DNA of 5,776 nt. It comes from Gammaproteobacteria bacterium. GTDB taxonomy: Bacteria; Pseudomonadota; Gammaproteobacteria; Pseudomonadales; Pseudomonadaceae. A model generated the notes under the pieces. That model saw only the letters and a list, made by a program, of their open reading frames with translations. It was not told where the DNA came from and searched no databases. The position numbers and the translations under genes are program-made. The DNA lies in contig JAAZJF010000037.1 of assembly GCA_012800475.1 (NCBI GenBank), positions 1 to 5,776 of the forward strand, read 5' to 3'. Of the stretch, positions 1 to 5,512 are shown in pieces (position 1 is the first letter of the stretch; every line of letters starts with the position of its first letter).

Positions 1-112
1 TGCCTAACTTCGTTTGTACAAACTCTGCATCACGGTCAAAGCTCTGTGCTTGCGCGATGTTATCAATTCTGCCTTCAGGGATGTAACTTGCAATACTGCG
101 TATGCCAATCAT
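1..112 (-). CDS. Ketoacyl-ACP synthase III-like protein, N-terminal 37 codons (partial)
   Basis: Reading leftward from an ATG at 112 gives 37 codons, beginning MIGIRSIASYIPEGRIDN, that stay open to the window edge. The opening (Gly-Ile-Arg-Ser-Ile-Ala-Ser-Tyr-hydrophobic-Pro) is typical of beta-ketoacyl-ACP synthase III (FabH-like) proteins, where it forms the first strand of the thiolase fold. These enzymes condense an acyl-CoA starter with malonyl-ACP in fatty acid synthesis. The start is supported by a GGAAG Shine-Dalgarno match 7 bases upstream of the ATG. The catalytic Cys-His-Asn residues lie outside the window, so activity cannot be judged. Pseudomonas has several FabH-like paralogs, including one that admits fatty-acid degradation intermediates into synthesis. 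I recall a similar N-terminus there, but 37 residues cannot assign the subgroup. The gene is divergent from cmoA across a 556-base gap. Confidence 0.72.
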   Translation of the reverse strand, partial: MIGIRSIASYIPEGRIDNIAQAQSFDRDAEFVQTKLG

Positions 113-184
113 CGTGCATCTTCCACGTTAAAAGCCGCCTAGATGACCGCTAACTCAGCACTCGACTTAAGAGTCACTGACAGG

Positions 185-210
185 TAAAAAAATACGCGCA
201 TTACTGCGCG
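185..210 (-). terminator. Intrinsic terminator reading leftward
   Basis: On the minus strand the sequence is CGCGCA, loop GTAA, TGCGCG (195-210), followed at once by a tract of TA and seven T (185-194). A 6-bp GC-rich stem with a tetraloop and a T run is the textbook shape of a Rho-independent terminator, and a G-U pair can extend the stem. No coding gene on the minus strand ends near it. The next minus-strand gene to the left (ketoacyl-ACP synthase-like, start 112) begins 73 bases downstream. It therefore either ends an unannotated small RNA made from the 211-430 region or attenuates a long leader of the downstream gene. Confidence 0.7.
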
Positions 211-216
211 CGCTCT

Positions 217-248
217 GCTGGCGGCCAAGCCTAAAATTCTTGTCCAGC
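217..248 (-). other. Imperfect hairpin just upstream of the leftward terminator
   Basis: GCTGG (217-221) can pair with CCAGC (244-248) and CAAG (226-229) with CTTG (239-242). They are separated by a 4x1 internal loop and closed by a 9-base AT-rich loop (230-238). On the minus strand this hairpin lies six bases before the terminator stem, so a leftward RNA would end in two consecutive hairpins. The pairing is seen directly. That it forms in an RNA is inference. Confidence 0.4.
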
Positions 249-633
249 TAAGACGCACCACAATAGCCTCACGACACATTACCTGCTATAGGCCAAAGGG
301 ATTAAGCGTAGAAAAAGCACCTCTGCACTCAAAAAAACCTCACAACCTGTCTATTAGCGGGTCAGCATCGAGTGTTCTGTATCTGAGTTTGCACAGAGCG
401 ATGGACTTTGCGATGACAATCTTTATACACAATATTGCCTAACTCTGAGACTATCAAGTGGCAGGCTTTTAAATAGCTGTTGAAGGTCGGCAATGCACAT
501 CTAAACGATGGATTGTGACCTATAGACGATTACTCTATTTAACCCCACCAACACATCAGCCGACACGTTATAGGATGCTCACCGTAACGCGCACTAGAAG
601 GCGCCCATGCACCGGCTTTTCTCAGTCGCGGTA

Positions 634-642
634 TGGCATAAT
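634..642 (+). promoter_or_regulatory. Putative extended -10 promoter for cmoA
   Basis: TGGCATAAT fits an extended -10 element: TG, one base, then CATAAT, which matches TATAAT at five of six positions. No good -35 hexamer lies 16-18 bases upstream, which extended -10 promoters tolerate. Transcription would start near 649, about 20 bases before the cmoA ATG. Initial transcription would run through a T-rich stretch (646-652). Confidence 0.4.
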
Positions 643-668
643 GGCTTTTTTTAATCTTATACAAGCCC

Positions 669-1412
669 ATGACCCACACTCCAGACCGCATTTTTAACAC
701 GCCACTGGCCCAAGTGCCCGATTTCACTTTCAATGAAGACGTGGTGCGTGTTTTCCCCGATATGATTAAACGCTCCGTACCCGGTTACCCAACGATTGTT
801 GAGAACACTGGCGTACTGGCTGCTCAATTCGCTCAGCCCAATAGCACGCTCTATGATTTAGGCTGTTCACTGGGGGCAGTCACTCAAGCACTGCGCCGCC
901 ATGTCAGTCACAGTGGCTGCAAGGTGATTGCTGTCGACAACTCTGCGGCCATGGTCGAGCGCTGTCGTGAACATCTCAATGCACAAGATGCAATGTTTCA
1001 AGAGTTGTTGCCGGTGGATGTCATTGAAGCAGATATTGTGACGCTGGCCTTTGAGCCCACATCCTTAGTTGCGATGAACTTTACGCTGCAATTTATTGCA
1101 CCCGAGCAACGCTTAGAGCTACTGAAGAATATTCATAGCGCCCTACTCCCTGGCGGCGCGTTAATTCTTTCAGAAAAACTACGTTTCAATGACCCTGATG
1201 AACACGAACTGTTGAACGAACTGCATTTAGCTTTTAAGCGTGCCAATGGTTATAGCGAATTAGAAATCGCGCAAAAGCGCCGTGCTATTGAGAAAATTAT
1301 GCTACCCGACAGCCTTGAAGAAAACCGTGAACGCTTATATAGCGCCGGATTTAGTAAGGTGATTGTGTGGTTCCAGTGTTTAAATTTTGCTTCGTTGATT
1401 GCCTTACCATGA
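669..1412 (+). CDS. cmoA: Carboxy-S-adenosyl-L-methionine synthase CmoA
   Basis: CmoA converts S-adenosylmethionine and prephenate to carboxy-SAM and phenylpyruvate. Carboxy-SAM is the donor for cmo5U at the wobble base of certain tRNAs. The 247-residue protein matches the family in length and begins MTHTPDRIF, with the conserved DFTFNEDV segment near residues 18-25. It has a class I methyltransferase Rossmann fold: motif I LYDLGCSLGA at 61-70 with Gly65-Cys66-Ser67, Asp90-Asn91 ending strand 2, Asp122-Ile123, and Asn137. Tyr40 and Arg204 (in QKRR) fit the positions that contact carboxy-SAM in the E. coli enzyme; this is from memory of that structure. The C-terminal WFQCLNFASLIAL is also characteristic. 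No clear Shine-Dalgarno precedes the ATG, but the conserved N-terminus supports this start. The stop overlaps the cmoB start. Confidence 0.97.
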   Translation: MTHTPDRIFNTPLAQVPDFTFNEDVVRVFPDMIKRSVPGYPTIVENTGVLAAQFAQPNSTLYDLGCSLGAVTQALRRHVSHSGCKVIAVDNSAAMVERCREHLNAQDAMFQELLPVDVIEADIVTLAFEPTSLVAMNFTLQFIAPEQRLELLKNIHSALLPGGALILSEKLRFNDPDEHELLNELHLAFKRANGYSELEIAQKRRAIEKIMLPDSLEENRERLYSAGFSKVIVWFQCLNFASLIALP

Positions 1413-2368
1413 TTGATTTTTCACCTCTCGTTCAACAGCTTGCCAACACACCCTTAGAAAAGTGGTCCTTGGGCATTCAGCAACAATTTGATCAGCTGTA
1501 CGCTATCGGTCACGGTGATTTACCGCGCTGGATGGCCGCTGTTGACGCTTTACCACCTCTGCAACCTGAGACTCTTGAGCTGGGCACTGCATTTAATCTG
1601 CAGGGTGAGTGCAGCCCCGCGCAGCACGAACAATTGCTGAGCGCCTTGCAAGGGTTAATGCCCTGGCGTAAAGGTCCTTTTCATGTGTTTGATGTGCATG
1701 TCGACACCGAGTGGCGTTCAGACTGGAAATGGGATCGCGTCAGCCCGCATTTAGACTTAACCAACAAGCGCATTTTAGATGTGGGCTGCGGCAATGGTTA
1801 TTATATGTGGCGCATGCTCGGCGCCGGTGCAAAAACCGTGGTGGGTGTTGACCCAAACTGGTTATTTTTCTGTCAGTTTCAAGCTATGCAGCACTTCTTT
1901 AACGCACCGCCAGTCTGGCACTTACCTTTTGCGCTCGAAGATTTACCCGCTAAGCTGGAAGGCTTTGATACGGTGTTTTCAATGGGCGTGCTTTATCATC
2001 GCAAGTCGCCCATTGATCACCTCTTAGCTCTGAAAGATTGCTTAGTCAGTGGTGGTGAATTAGTGCTGGAAACTTTAGTGATTGAAGGTGACTGCAATCA
2101 AGTTTTAGTACCTGAAGACCGCTATGCGCAAATGCGTAATGTCTGGTTTTTACCTTCCGTAGCGGCACTCGAACTGTGGCTGCGCCGCGCAGGTTTTAAG
2201 GATGTACGTTGTGTGGATGTCAGTCATACTTCAACCGATGAGCAACGTTCAACCGAGTGGATGAAATATCAATCCTTAGGCGACTTCCTCAATCCAGATA
2301 ACCCACAACAAACCATCGAAGGCCTACCTGCTCCGATGCGCGCGGTGATTGTGGCACGTAAGCCTTAG
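1409..2368 (+). CDS. cmoB: tRNA U34 carboxymethyltransferase CmoB
   Basis: CmoB transfers the carboxymethyl group of carboxy-SAM to 5-hydroxyuridine-34 of tRNA, giving 5-oxyacetyluridine and widening wobble decoding. From this ATG the protein is 319 residues, close to the usual 320 or so. An upstream in-frame ATG at 1367 lies inside cmoA and adds 14 residues unlike the family, so 1409 (MIDFSPLVQQL) is preferred. Visible features are WRKGPF at 86-91, EWRSDWKWDR at 101-110, SAM motif I ILDVGCGNGYYMWRM at 122-136, GVDPNWLF at 146-153, MGVLYHRKSP at 192-201 and a C-terminal Arg311. Lys88, Trp102, Lys107, Tyr196 and Arg311 fit the carboxy-SAM and tRNA contacts described for E. coli CmoB. The start overlaps the cmoA stop as ATGA with no obvious Shine-Dalgarno, suggesting coupled translation. 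Confidence 0.97.
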   Translation: MIDFSPLVQQLANTPLEKWSLGIQQQFDQLYAIGHGDLPRWMAAVDALPPLQPETLELGTAFNLQGECSPAQHEQLLSALQGLMPWRKGPFHVFDVHVDTEWRSDWKWDRVSPHLDLTNKRILDVGCGNGYYMWRMLGAGAKTVVGVDPNWLFFCQFQAMQHFFNAPPVWHLPFALEDLPAKLEGFDTVFSMGVLYHRKSPIDHLLALKDCLVSGGELVLETLVIEGDCNQVLVPEDRYAQMRNVWFLPSVAALELWLRRAGFKDVRCVDVSHTSTDEQRSTEWMKYQSLGDFLNPDNPQQTIEGLPAPMRAVIVARKP

Positions 2369-2381
2369 ATGTTTTGAGCAG

Positions 2382-2444
2382 GCTTGGTACCTGACGCACC
2401 TGTTTTATCTTCATCGTTAAGCGAGCTTGGTGCCTGACGCACCT
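2382..2444. repeat. Pair of 20-base direct repeats that each fold as a small hairpin
   Basis: GCTTGGTACCTGACGCACCT at 2382-2401 recurs at 2425-2444 with one change (A to G at the eighth base), at a 43-base period. Inside each copy GGTRC and GCACC flank the loop CTGAC. The second copy gives a perfect 5-bp stem (2429-2433 with 2439-2443), while the first has one A-C mismatch. The outer bases differ between copies yet stay complementary: CGA with TCG around copy two, CA with TG around copy one. Two copies only; not a CRISPR. Confidence 0.65.
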
Positions 2445-2491
2445 CGTTGCTACTGCGGTGAGCGTAGCCATGGATGGCGTAGCGCCGGAGC

Positions 2492-2510
2492 TGAACCCCG
2501 GACGGGTTCA
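2492..2510. repeat. Perfect 7-bp inverted repeat with GGA loop
   Basis: TGAACCC (2492-2498), loop CGGAC (2499-2503), GGGTTCA (2504-2510) form a perfect 7-bp stem. No T run follows on either strand, so it is not an intrinsic terminator. A smaller hairpin, GCCA-TGGA-TGGC, lies just to the left at 2467-2478. Both expose GGA in the loop on the plus strand. Confidence 0.6.
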
Positions 2511-2597
2511 TCGACGGATAAACACCAATCCCGAAGTACGGCATGCGCACATTTCTGCAGCAACCCAACCCATGCTAAGCACACAGTCGTCTGCGTA

Positions 2598-3383
2598 CTA
2601 ACCCGCTACCCGCGCCAATGGAAATAAACGCTTAAAATTCTCCGTTGTTTGCGCAGCAAAGTCTGCATACTCAACGCCACGCAACTCAGCAACAAACTTG
2701 GCCACATCCGCCACATACTCTGGAAAATTCGCTCGACCACGGTGCGGTACAGGCGCTAAGTACGGTGAATCCGTTTCGACCAAAATACGATCCGCTGGCA
2801 CCTGTAATGCCACTTCACGTAATGCCGCCGCATTGCGAAAGGTCACAATGCCAGAAAATGAAATGTAATAGCCTAAATCTAATGCAGCTTTAGCCATCGG
2901 CCAATCTTCAGTAAAACAATGCATAACGCCCGCTTGCGGCAAGGCGGCCTCACGCAGTAAATCCAGCGTATCTTGCTTTGCTTCACGGGTGTGGACAATT
3001 ACAGGTTTGGCGCACTGGCGTGCTGCATCGAGATGCAAACGAAAAGACTCCTGCTGCATGTGCGCTGATTCAGGCTGATAGTGATAATCCAAACCCGTTT
3101 CACCGATAGCCACAACACCTGGATGATCCTGCTCGTTGAGCAACCACTTTAGCGTGGGTTCACTGCCGCGCGTTAAATCCAGCGGGTGTACACCCACAGA
3201 ACAGTCCACATCAGCATAACGCTGAGCTAACTGGCGCATCACCGGTGCATTTTCGACACTGATGCCAATACACAAAAAGTGGCCCACACCACGCTCGCGC
3301 GCCGCTTGCAGGGCACGATCAAGGCAGCCGTCATAAGCTGTTAAATCAAGTCGATCAAGGTGACAATGTGAATCAATAAGCAT
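2598..3383 (-). CDS. tatD: TatD family metal-dependent hydrolase (3'-5' DNA/RNA exonuclease type)
   Basis: This is a TatD/YcfH-type TIM-barrel metal hydrolase, 261 residues from the chosen ATG, the normal family size. Family members are Mg- or Mn-dependent nucleases. Metal ligands are visible: His6 and His8 in SHCHLD, Glu95 in GETGLDYHY, His131 in VIVHTRE, His155 in MHCF and Asp205 in ETDSPYLAPVPHRG. The C-terminal TTENFKRLF is also typical. An in-frame ATG at 3395 adds four residues (MAVT). Neither start has a good Shine-Dalgarno, and I prefer 3383 because family members begin M-L-hydrophobic-DSHCHLD. It follows pilZ by about 50 bases, and the same order is known in Pseudomonas. The name TatD does not imply a role in twin-arginine export; the closest E. 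coli relative is probably YcfH rather than TatD itself. Confidence 0.93.
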   Translation of the reverse strand: MLIDSHCHLDRLDLTAYDGCLDRALQAARERGVGHFLCIGISVENAPVMRQLAQRYADVDCSVGVHPLDLTRGSEPTLKWLLNEQDHPGVVAIGETGLDYHYQPESAHMQQESFRLHLDAARQCAKPVIVHTREAKQDTLDLLREAALPQAGVMHCFTEDWPMAKAALDLGYYISFSGIVTFRNAAALREVALQVPADRILVETDSPYLAPVPHRGRANFPEYVADVAKFVAELRGVEYADFAAQTTENFKRLFPLARVAG

Positions 3384-3397
3384 AGTTACAGCCATTT

Positions 3398-3425
3398 TTT
3401 AAAAATACAGGACCTAGCCTATCAA
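3398..3425 (-). promoter_or_regulatory. Weak candidate promoter before tatD
   Basis: On the minus strand TTGATA (3420-3425) matches the -35 consensus at five of six bases and is followed after 16 bases by TTTAAA (3398-3403), four of six to a -10. Transcription would start around 3391-3392, giving a very short leader if tatD begins at 3383. AT-rich DNA produces such matches by chance, so this is tentative. Confidence 0.22.
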
Positions 3426-3434
3426 GCAACCGCA

Positions 3435-3791
3435 CTACATCGTGTGCGTGGGTCGCTCTGATTTCAGTGATCCTGTGAGGTAAGTTTCAATTTTATTACG
3501 CGCATTCACGCAGCTCTCAGCAAACTGCACGCCCACACCCGCTGCACGATTACCTTGTGCACCACGGGGTGTAATCCAAGCCACTTTACCCGTGACAGGG
3601 ATTTTATCAGTTTCGTCCATTAAGTTGAGCAGCATCGATATTTCATCGCCCAGTTCATACTCTTTAGCAGTCGGGATAAACAAGCCACCATTTTTTATAA
3701 AAGGCATATAGGCTGCATACAGCACCGACTTATCTTTAATCGTCAGGGTGAGAACACTGTGACGCGGCTCTTCATTTACAGGTAAATTCAT
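3435..3791 (-). CDS. pilZ: Type IV pilus assembly protein PilZ
   Basis: This 118-residue cytoplasmic protein is the founding single-domain PilZ needed for type IV pilus biogenesis and twitching in Pseudomonas. The segment LTIKDKSVLYAAYMPFIKNG (16-35) followed by GLFIPT, then WITPRGAQGNRAAGVGVQF (72-90), and the C-terminal SERPTHTM match the Pseudomonas protein closely from memory. The c-di-GMP-binding motifs of canonical PilZ domains are absent. No RxxxR is present (Arg10 is followed by HSVL), and the D/NxSxxG position reads NGGLF. This is normal for this subgroup, which acts through partner proteins such as PilB and FimX in related bacteria rather than by binding the nucleotide. The ATG at 3791 has a strong AGGAAGG Shine-Dalgarno four bases upstream. 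holB lies 96 bases upstream. Confidence 0.97.
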   Translation of the reverse strand: MNLPVNEEPRHSVLTLTIKDKSVLYAAYMPFIKNGGLFIPTAKEYELGDEISMLLNLMDETDKIPVTGKVAWITPRGAQGNRAAGVGVQFAESCVNARNKIETYLTGSLKSERPTHTM

Positions 3792-3795
3792 AGCA

Positions 3796-3802
3796 CCTTC
3801 CT
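3796..3802 (-). promoter_or_regulatory. Strong ribosome binding site of pilZ
   Basis: AGGAAGG on the minus strand ends four bases before the pilZ ATG. It is the best Shine-Dalgarno match of the window and fixes the start. It contrasts with the coupled or SD-poor starts of holB, tatD, cmoA and cmoB, suggesting pilZ is translated independently. Confidence 0.7.
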
Positions 3803-3865
3803 ATCCAACTCAGAGCTGCATGGCTCAAATGCTGGGCTTGCGCACCAACGACGTAACACAACTAT

Positions 3866-3871
3866 AGTATA
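3866..3871 (-). promoter_or_regulatory. Candidate -10 element between holB and pilZ
   Basis: TATACT on the minus strand matches the -10 consensus at five of six positions and lies in the 97-base holB-pilZ gap, about 75 bases before the pilZ start. No recognisable -35 hexamer sits 16-18 bases upstream, so an independent pilZ(-tatD) promoter is only a possibility. Confidence 0.25.
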
Positions 3872-3887
3872 CGCACAGATACATCGC

Positions 3888-4874
3888 TTAGCGCGGTAGC
3901 AACGCCTGCCAGCGCACCAGCAAAGCTTCAAGTAATAAATCCGCACGCAAGGGCACACGGCGCAACACTTTTTGCCGGTGTTCCAGCAACCAGTCTTGAG
4001 TCTGCAGCAACAGCGCCAAAGGTGCGCGCGGGGCCACATGCTTTAAGACCACCGCCATATCCGCCAGCCCAAGGGCACTTTCATCTTCAGTCACTTTATA
4101 ACGCAACATCAATTGCGCCCACTGACAAAACCAATCAAAAAGCAGATCTTGCGGCATTTTCGCCCAAGCAACCGCTAGCTCACTGGGGCTGCTGTGTTGC
4201 TTAAATAATTGTTTTACGCCATTAACCACTTGCTCACGGATCAGCAACACATCGGCACTCAAGAGCTTTTGCGCGTTAAGTGCTGAACCTGAAGCTAAGG
4301 CTAATAGCGTCTGGCATTGCTCCACATTGAGTTCTGGATGCTGCTGTCGTAACCAATCAATACTGGCGGGCGCCGCAGGCAAGGGGCACACCTGTAACAC
4401 GCAGCGGCTTTTAATCGTGGGCAGCAAAAAACTAAATTGATGGCTGATTAATATAAACACTGTGGAGCCAGCAGGCTCTTCGAGACTTTTCAGTAAGGCG
4501 TTGGCTGAACCTGTGGTCATGGCTTCTGCCGGCTCAACAATCACAACTTTACGACCGCCCTGCTGCGAGGTTTGCAAAATCTTCGCTACCAAATCGCGCA
4601 CATTGGCAATCAAAATCCCTTTACCTTCATCCTCGGGCTCAAGACGCATCAAGTCGGGATGGGTGTTAGCGGCATACAGCTTGCACGCTGAGCACTGCCC
4701 ACAAGGATGTTGCTTCACCGGTGCTTTACAGAGCAAGAATGCGGCAAAATACTCAGCCAGCTTGCGCTTACCGCTGCCTGCAGGTCCATGCAGCAAATAC
4801 GCATGGGCTTGCTGAGTGCGTCCCGCTAAGGACTGCCACAGACTGTCTTGCCAAGGGTAAAGAGGACTACTCAC
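3888..4874 (-). CDS. holB: DNA polymerase III delta' subunit HolB
   Basis: Delta' is the stator subunit of the clamp loader that places the beta sliding clamp on DNA. From the GTG at 4874 it has 328 residues; a GTG at 4880 would add two. The later start is preferred because relatives begin a few residues before YPWQ, but no strong Shine-Dalgarno decides it. Using numbering from 4880, visible features are HAYLLHGPAGSGKRK (26-40), a P-loop with Lys38 but Arg instead of Ser/Thr at 39; a zinc module with Cys51, Cys60, Cys63 and Cys66; NALLKSLEEP (127-136); and the SRC motif 158-160, whose Arg acts in trans on a neighbouring ATPase subunit. The acidic Walker B position reads VIVEPAEA, not DEA. The N-terminus overlaps the tmk stop by 8 bases (14 with the earlier GTG). 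Confidence 0.95.
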   Translation of the reverse strand: MSSPLYPWQDSLWQSLAGRTQQAHAYLLHGPAGSGKRKLAEYFAAFLLCKAPVKQHPCGQCSACKLYAANTHPDLMRLEPEDEGKGILIANVRDLVAKILQTSQQGGRKVVIVEPAEAMTTGSANALLKSLEEPAGSTVFILISHQFSFLLPTIKSRCVLQVCPLPAAPASIDWLRQQHPELNVEQCQTLLALASGSALNAQKLLSADVLLIREQVVNGVKQLFKQHSSPSELAVAWAKMPQDLLFDWFCQWAQLMLRYKVTEDESALGLADMAVVLKHVAPRAPLALLLQTQDWLLEHRQKVLRRVPLRADLLLEALLVRWQALLPR

Positions 4875-5499
4875 GTGCACGACTCATAATCTCAACAAGA
4901 TGCACATCCAAACTGCGCTGCACATCGACTAAGGTGTGCTGAGCATTGACCAGACGAAAACGCTCAGGATCATTGTCTGCTCGTTGCAGATAACTTTGCC
5001 GTACCGCTGCAAAAAAATCATGTTGCTCTTGCTCAAAGCGATCGAGCTTGCCGCGTGCCACGGCGCGAGCCATGCCATCCTCAACCGGTAGATCAAACAG
5101 CAAGGTCATATCGGGACGCAAATCGCCTTGGACAAATTGCTCAAGCATCGCAATGCGCGAGCAATCTAAACCTCGACCGCCACCTTGATAGGCATAGGTG
5201 GCATCGGTAAAACGATCACAAATCACAATTTTACCCGCCGCTAAAGCCGGCTTAATCACTTGGGTTAGATGCTGAGCGCGGGCGGCAAACATCAACAGCA
5301 ACTCGGTATCCACTGACATTGTTTCAGTATGCGGCGCGAGTAAAATCTCACGAATCTGCTCAGCCAGCGGCGTACCACCTGGCTCGCGGGTCAATACCAC
5401 GTCAAAGCCTTGCGCTTGCAGTTGCTCAGCTAGGTACGCACGATTTGTTGTTTTACCCGCACCCTCAGGTCCTTCAAGAGTTATAAATAAACCACGCAT
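4867..5499 (-). CDS. tmk: Thymidylate kinase
   Basis: Tmk phosphorylates dTMP to dTDP with ATP in the cytoplasm, an essential step of dTTP supply. From the ATG at 5499 it has 210 residues, the usual length. The P-loop GPEGAGKTT lies at 10-18, the dTMP-binding REPGG at 38-42, DRFTDATYAYQGGGRG at 95-110, and the LID segment ARGKLDRFEQ at 148-157 with a basic residue as in E. coli-type enzymes. An in-frame ATG at 5514 would add five residues and overlap the mltG stop as ATGA, but it has no Shine-Dalgarno. The 5499 start has GAGGAA seven bases upstream and gives the family N-terminus MRGLFITLEG. The neighbouring holB and mltG overlap or nearly touch it, so the three are likely one transcript. Confidence 0.97.
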   Translation of the reverse strand: MRGLFITLEGPEGAGKTTNRAYLAEQLQAQGFDVVLTREPGGTPLAEQIREILLAPHTETMSVDTELLLMFAARAQHLTQVIKPALAAGKIVICDRFTDATYAYQGGGRGLDCSRIAMLEQFVQGDLRPDMTLLFDLPVEDGMARAVARGKLDRFEQEQHDFFAAVRQSYLQRADNDPERFRLVNAQHTLVDVQRSLDVHLVEIMSRARE

Positions 5500-5506
5500 C
5501 AGCAAG

Positions 5507-5512
5507 TTCCTC
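5507..5512 (-). promoter_or_regulatory. Ribosome binding site deciding the tmk start
   Basis: GAGGAA on the minus strand lies seven bases upstream of the ATG at 5499 and overlaps the mltG stop codon (5511-5513). Ribosomes finishing mltG would therefore end on the tmk binding site, which favours coupled expression and argues for the shorter Tmk. Confidence 0.65.

Larger units (their letters stand above)
113..668. other. 556-base intergenic region without a convincing gene
   Basis: This gap separates the divergent ketoacyl-ACP synthase-like gene and cmoA. Open frames in it are short, of low complexity, and resemble no family I know. No tRNA- or rRNA-like segment was found. It holds the leftward terminator (185-210), the adjacent hairpin (217-248), a weak leftward -10-like TATAAA (422-427, no good -35) and the putative cmoA promoter near 634-642. 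A leftward RNA from about 415 to 185 would be roughly 230 bases, a plausible small-RNA size, but its 5' end is a guess. The rest shows nothing I can name. Confidence 0.5.
2369..2597. other. Structured intergenic region between convergent cmoB and tatD
   Basis: This 229-base gap has no credible gene; short frames on both strands look incidental. It contains a 20-base direct repeat in two copies (2382-2401, 2425-2444), hairpins at 2386-2400, 2429-2443, 2467-2478 and 2492-2510, and a 7-base direct repeat GCGTAGC at 2462-2468 and 2477-2483. This density of hairpins is typical of dispersed intergenic repeats or of a structured RNA. The only T-rich tract after a hairpin on the plus strand is TGTTTTATCTT at 2401-2411, which could weakly terminate cmoAB. 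Nothing like a terminator for tatD was seen. From about 2540 to 2597 I see nothing notable. Confidence 0.5.

Noticed and set aside
12..23. Perfect palindrome GTTTGTACAAAC, resembling a PsrA-type regulator site near a fatty acid gene
   Set aside because: It lies inside the coding frame (Glu-Phe-Val-Gln-Thr) and has the half-sites in the opposite order from the PsrA consensus (CAAAC then GTTTG). Chance coding sequence is the simpler reading.
644..652. GGC followed by seven T (646-652) before cmoA as a plus-strand terminator
   Set aside because: No stable stem precedes the T run. CAT-A-ATG gives only three pairs, and the segment fits better as the start region of the cmoA promoter.
515..697. 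60-codon plus-strand open frame upstream of and into cmoA
   Set aside because: No family resemblance and low-complexity Arg/Thr/Pro-rich content. It overlaps the cmoA start in another frame and has no Shine-Dalgarno.
2382..2444. Minimal CRISPR-like repeat pair
   Set aside because: Only two copies, 23 bases between them, internal hairpins dominate, and there are no cas genes or leader.
2365..2568. Minus-strand 67-codon frame in the cmoB-tatD gap
   Set aside because: Its codons run through the repeats and hairpins, with no domain or good start signal. Frames across intergenic repeats often look open.
4462..4815. 117-codon plus-strand open frame opposite holB
   Set aside because: It is a shadow of the well-supported holB gene on the other strand and resembles no known family.
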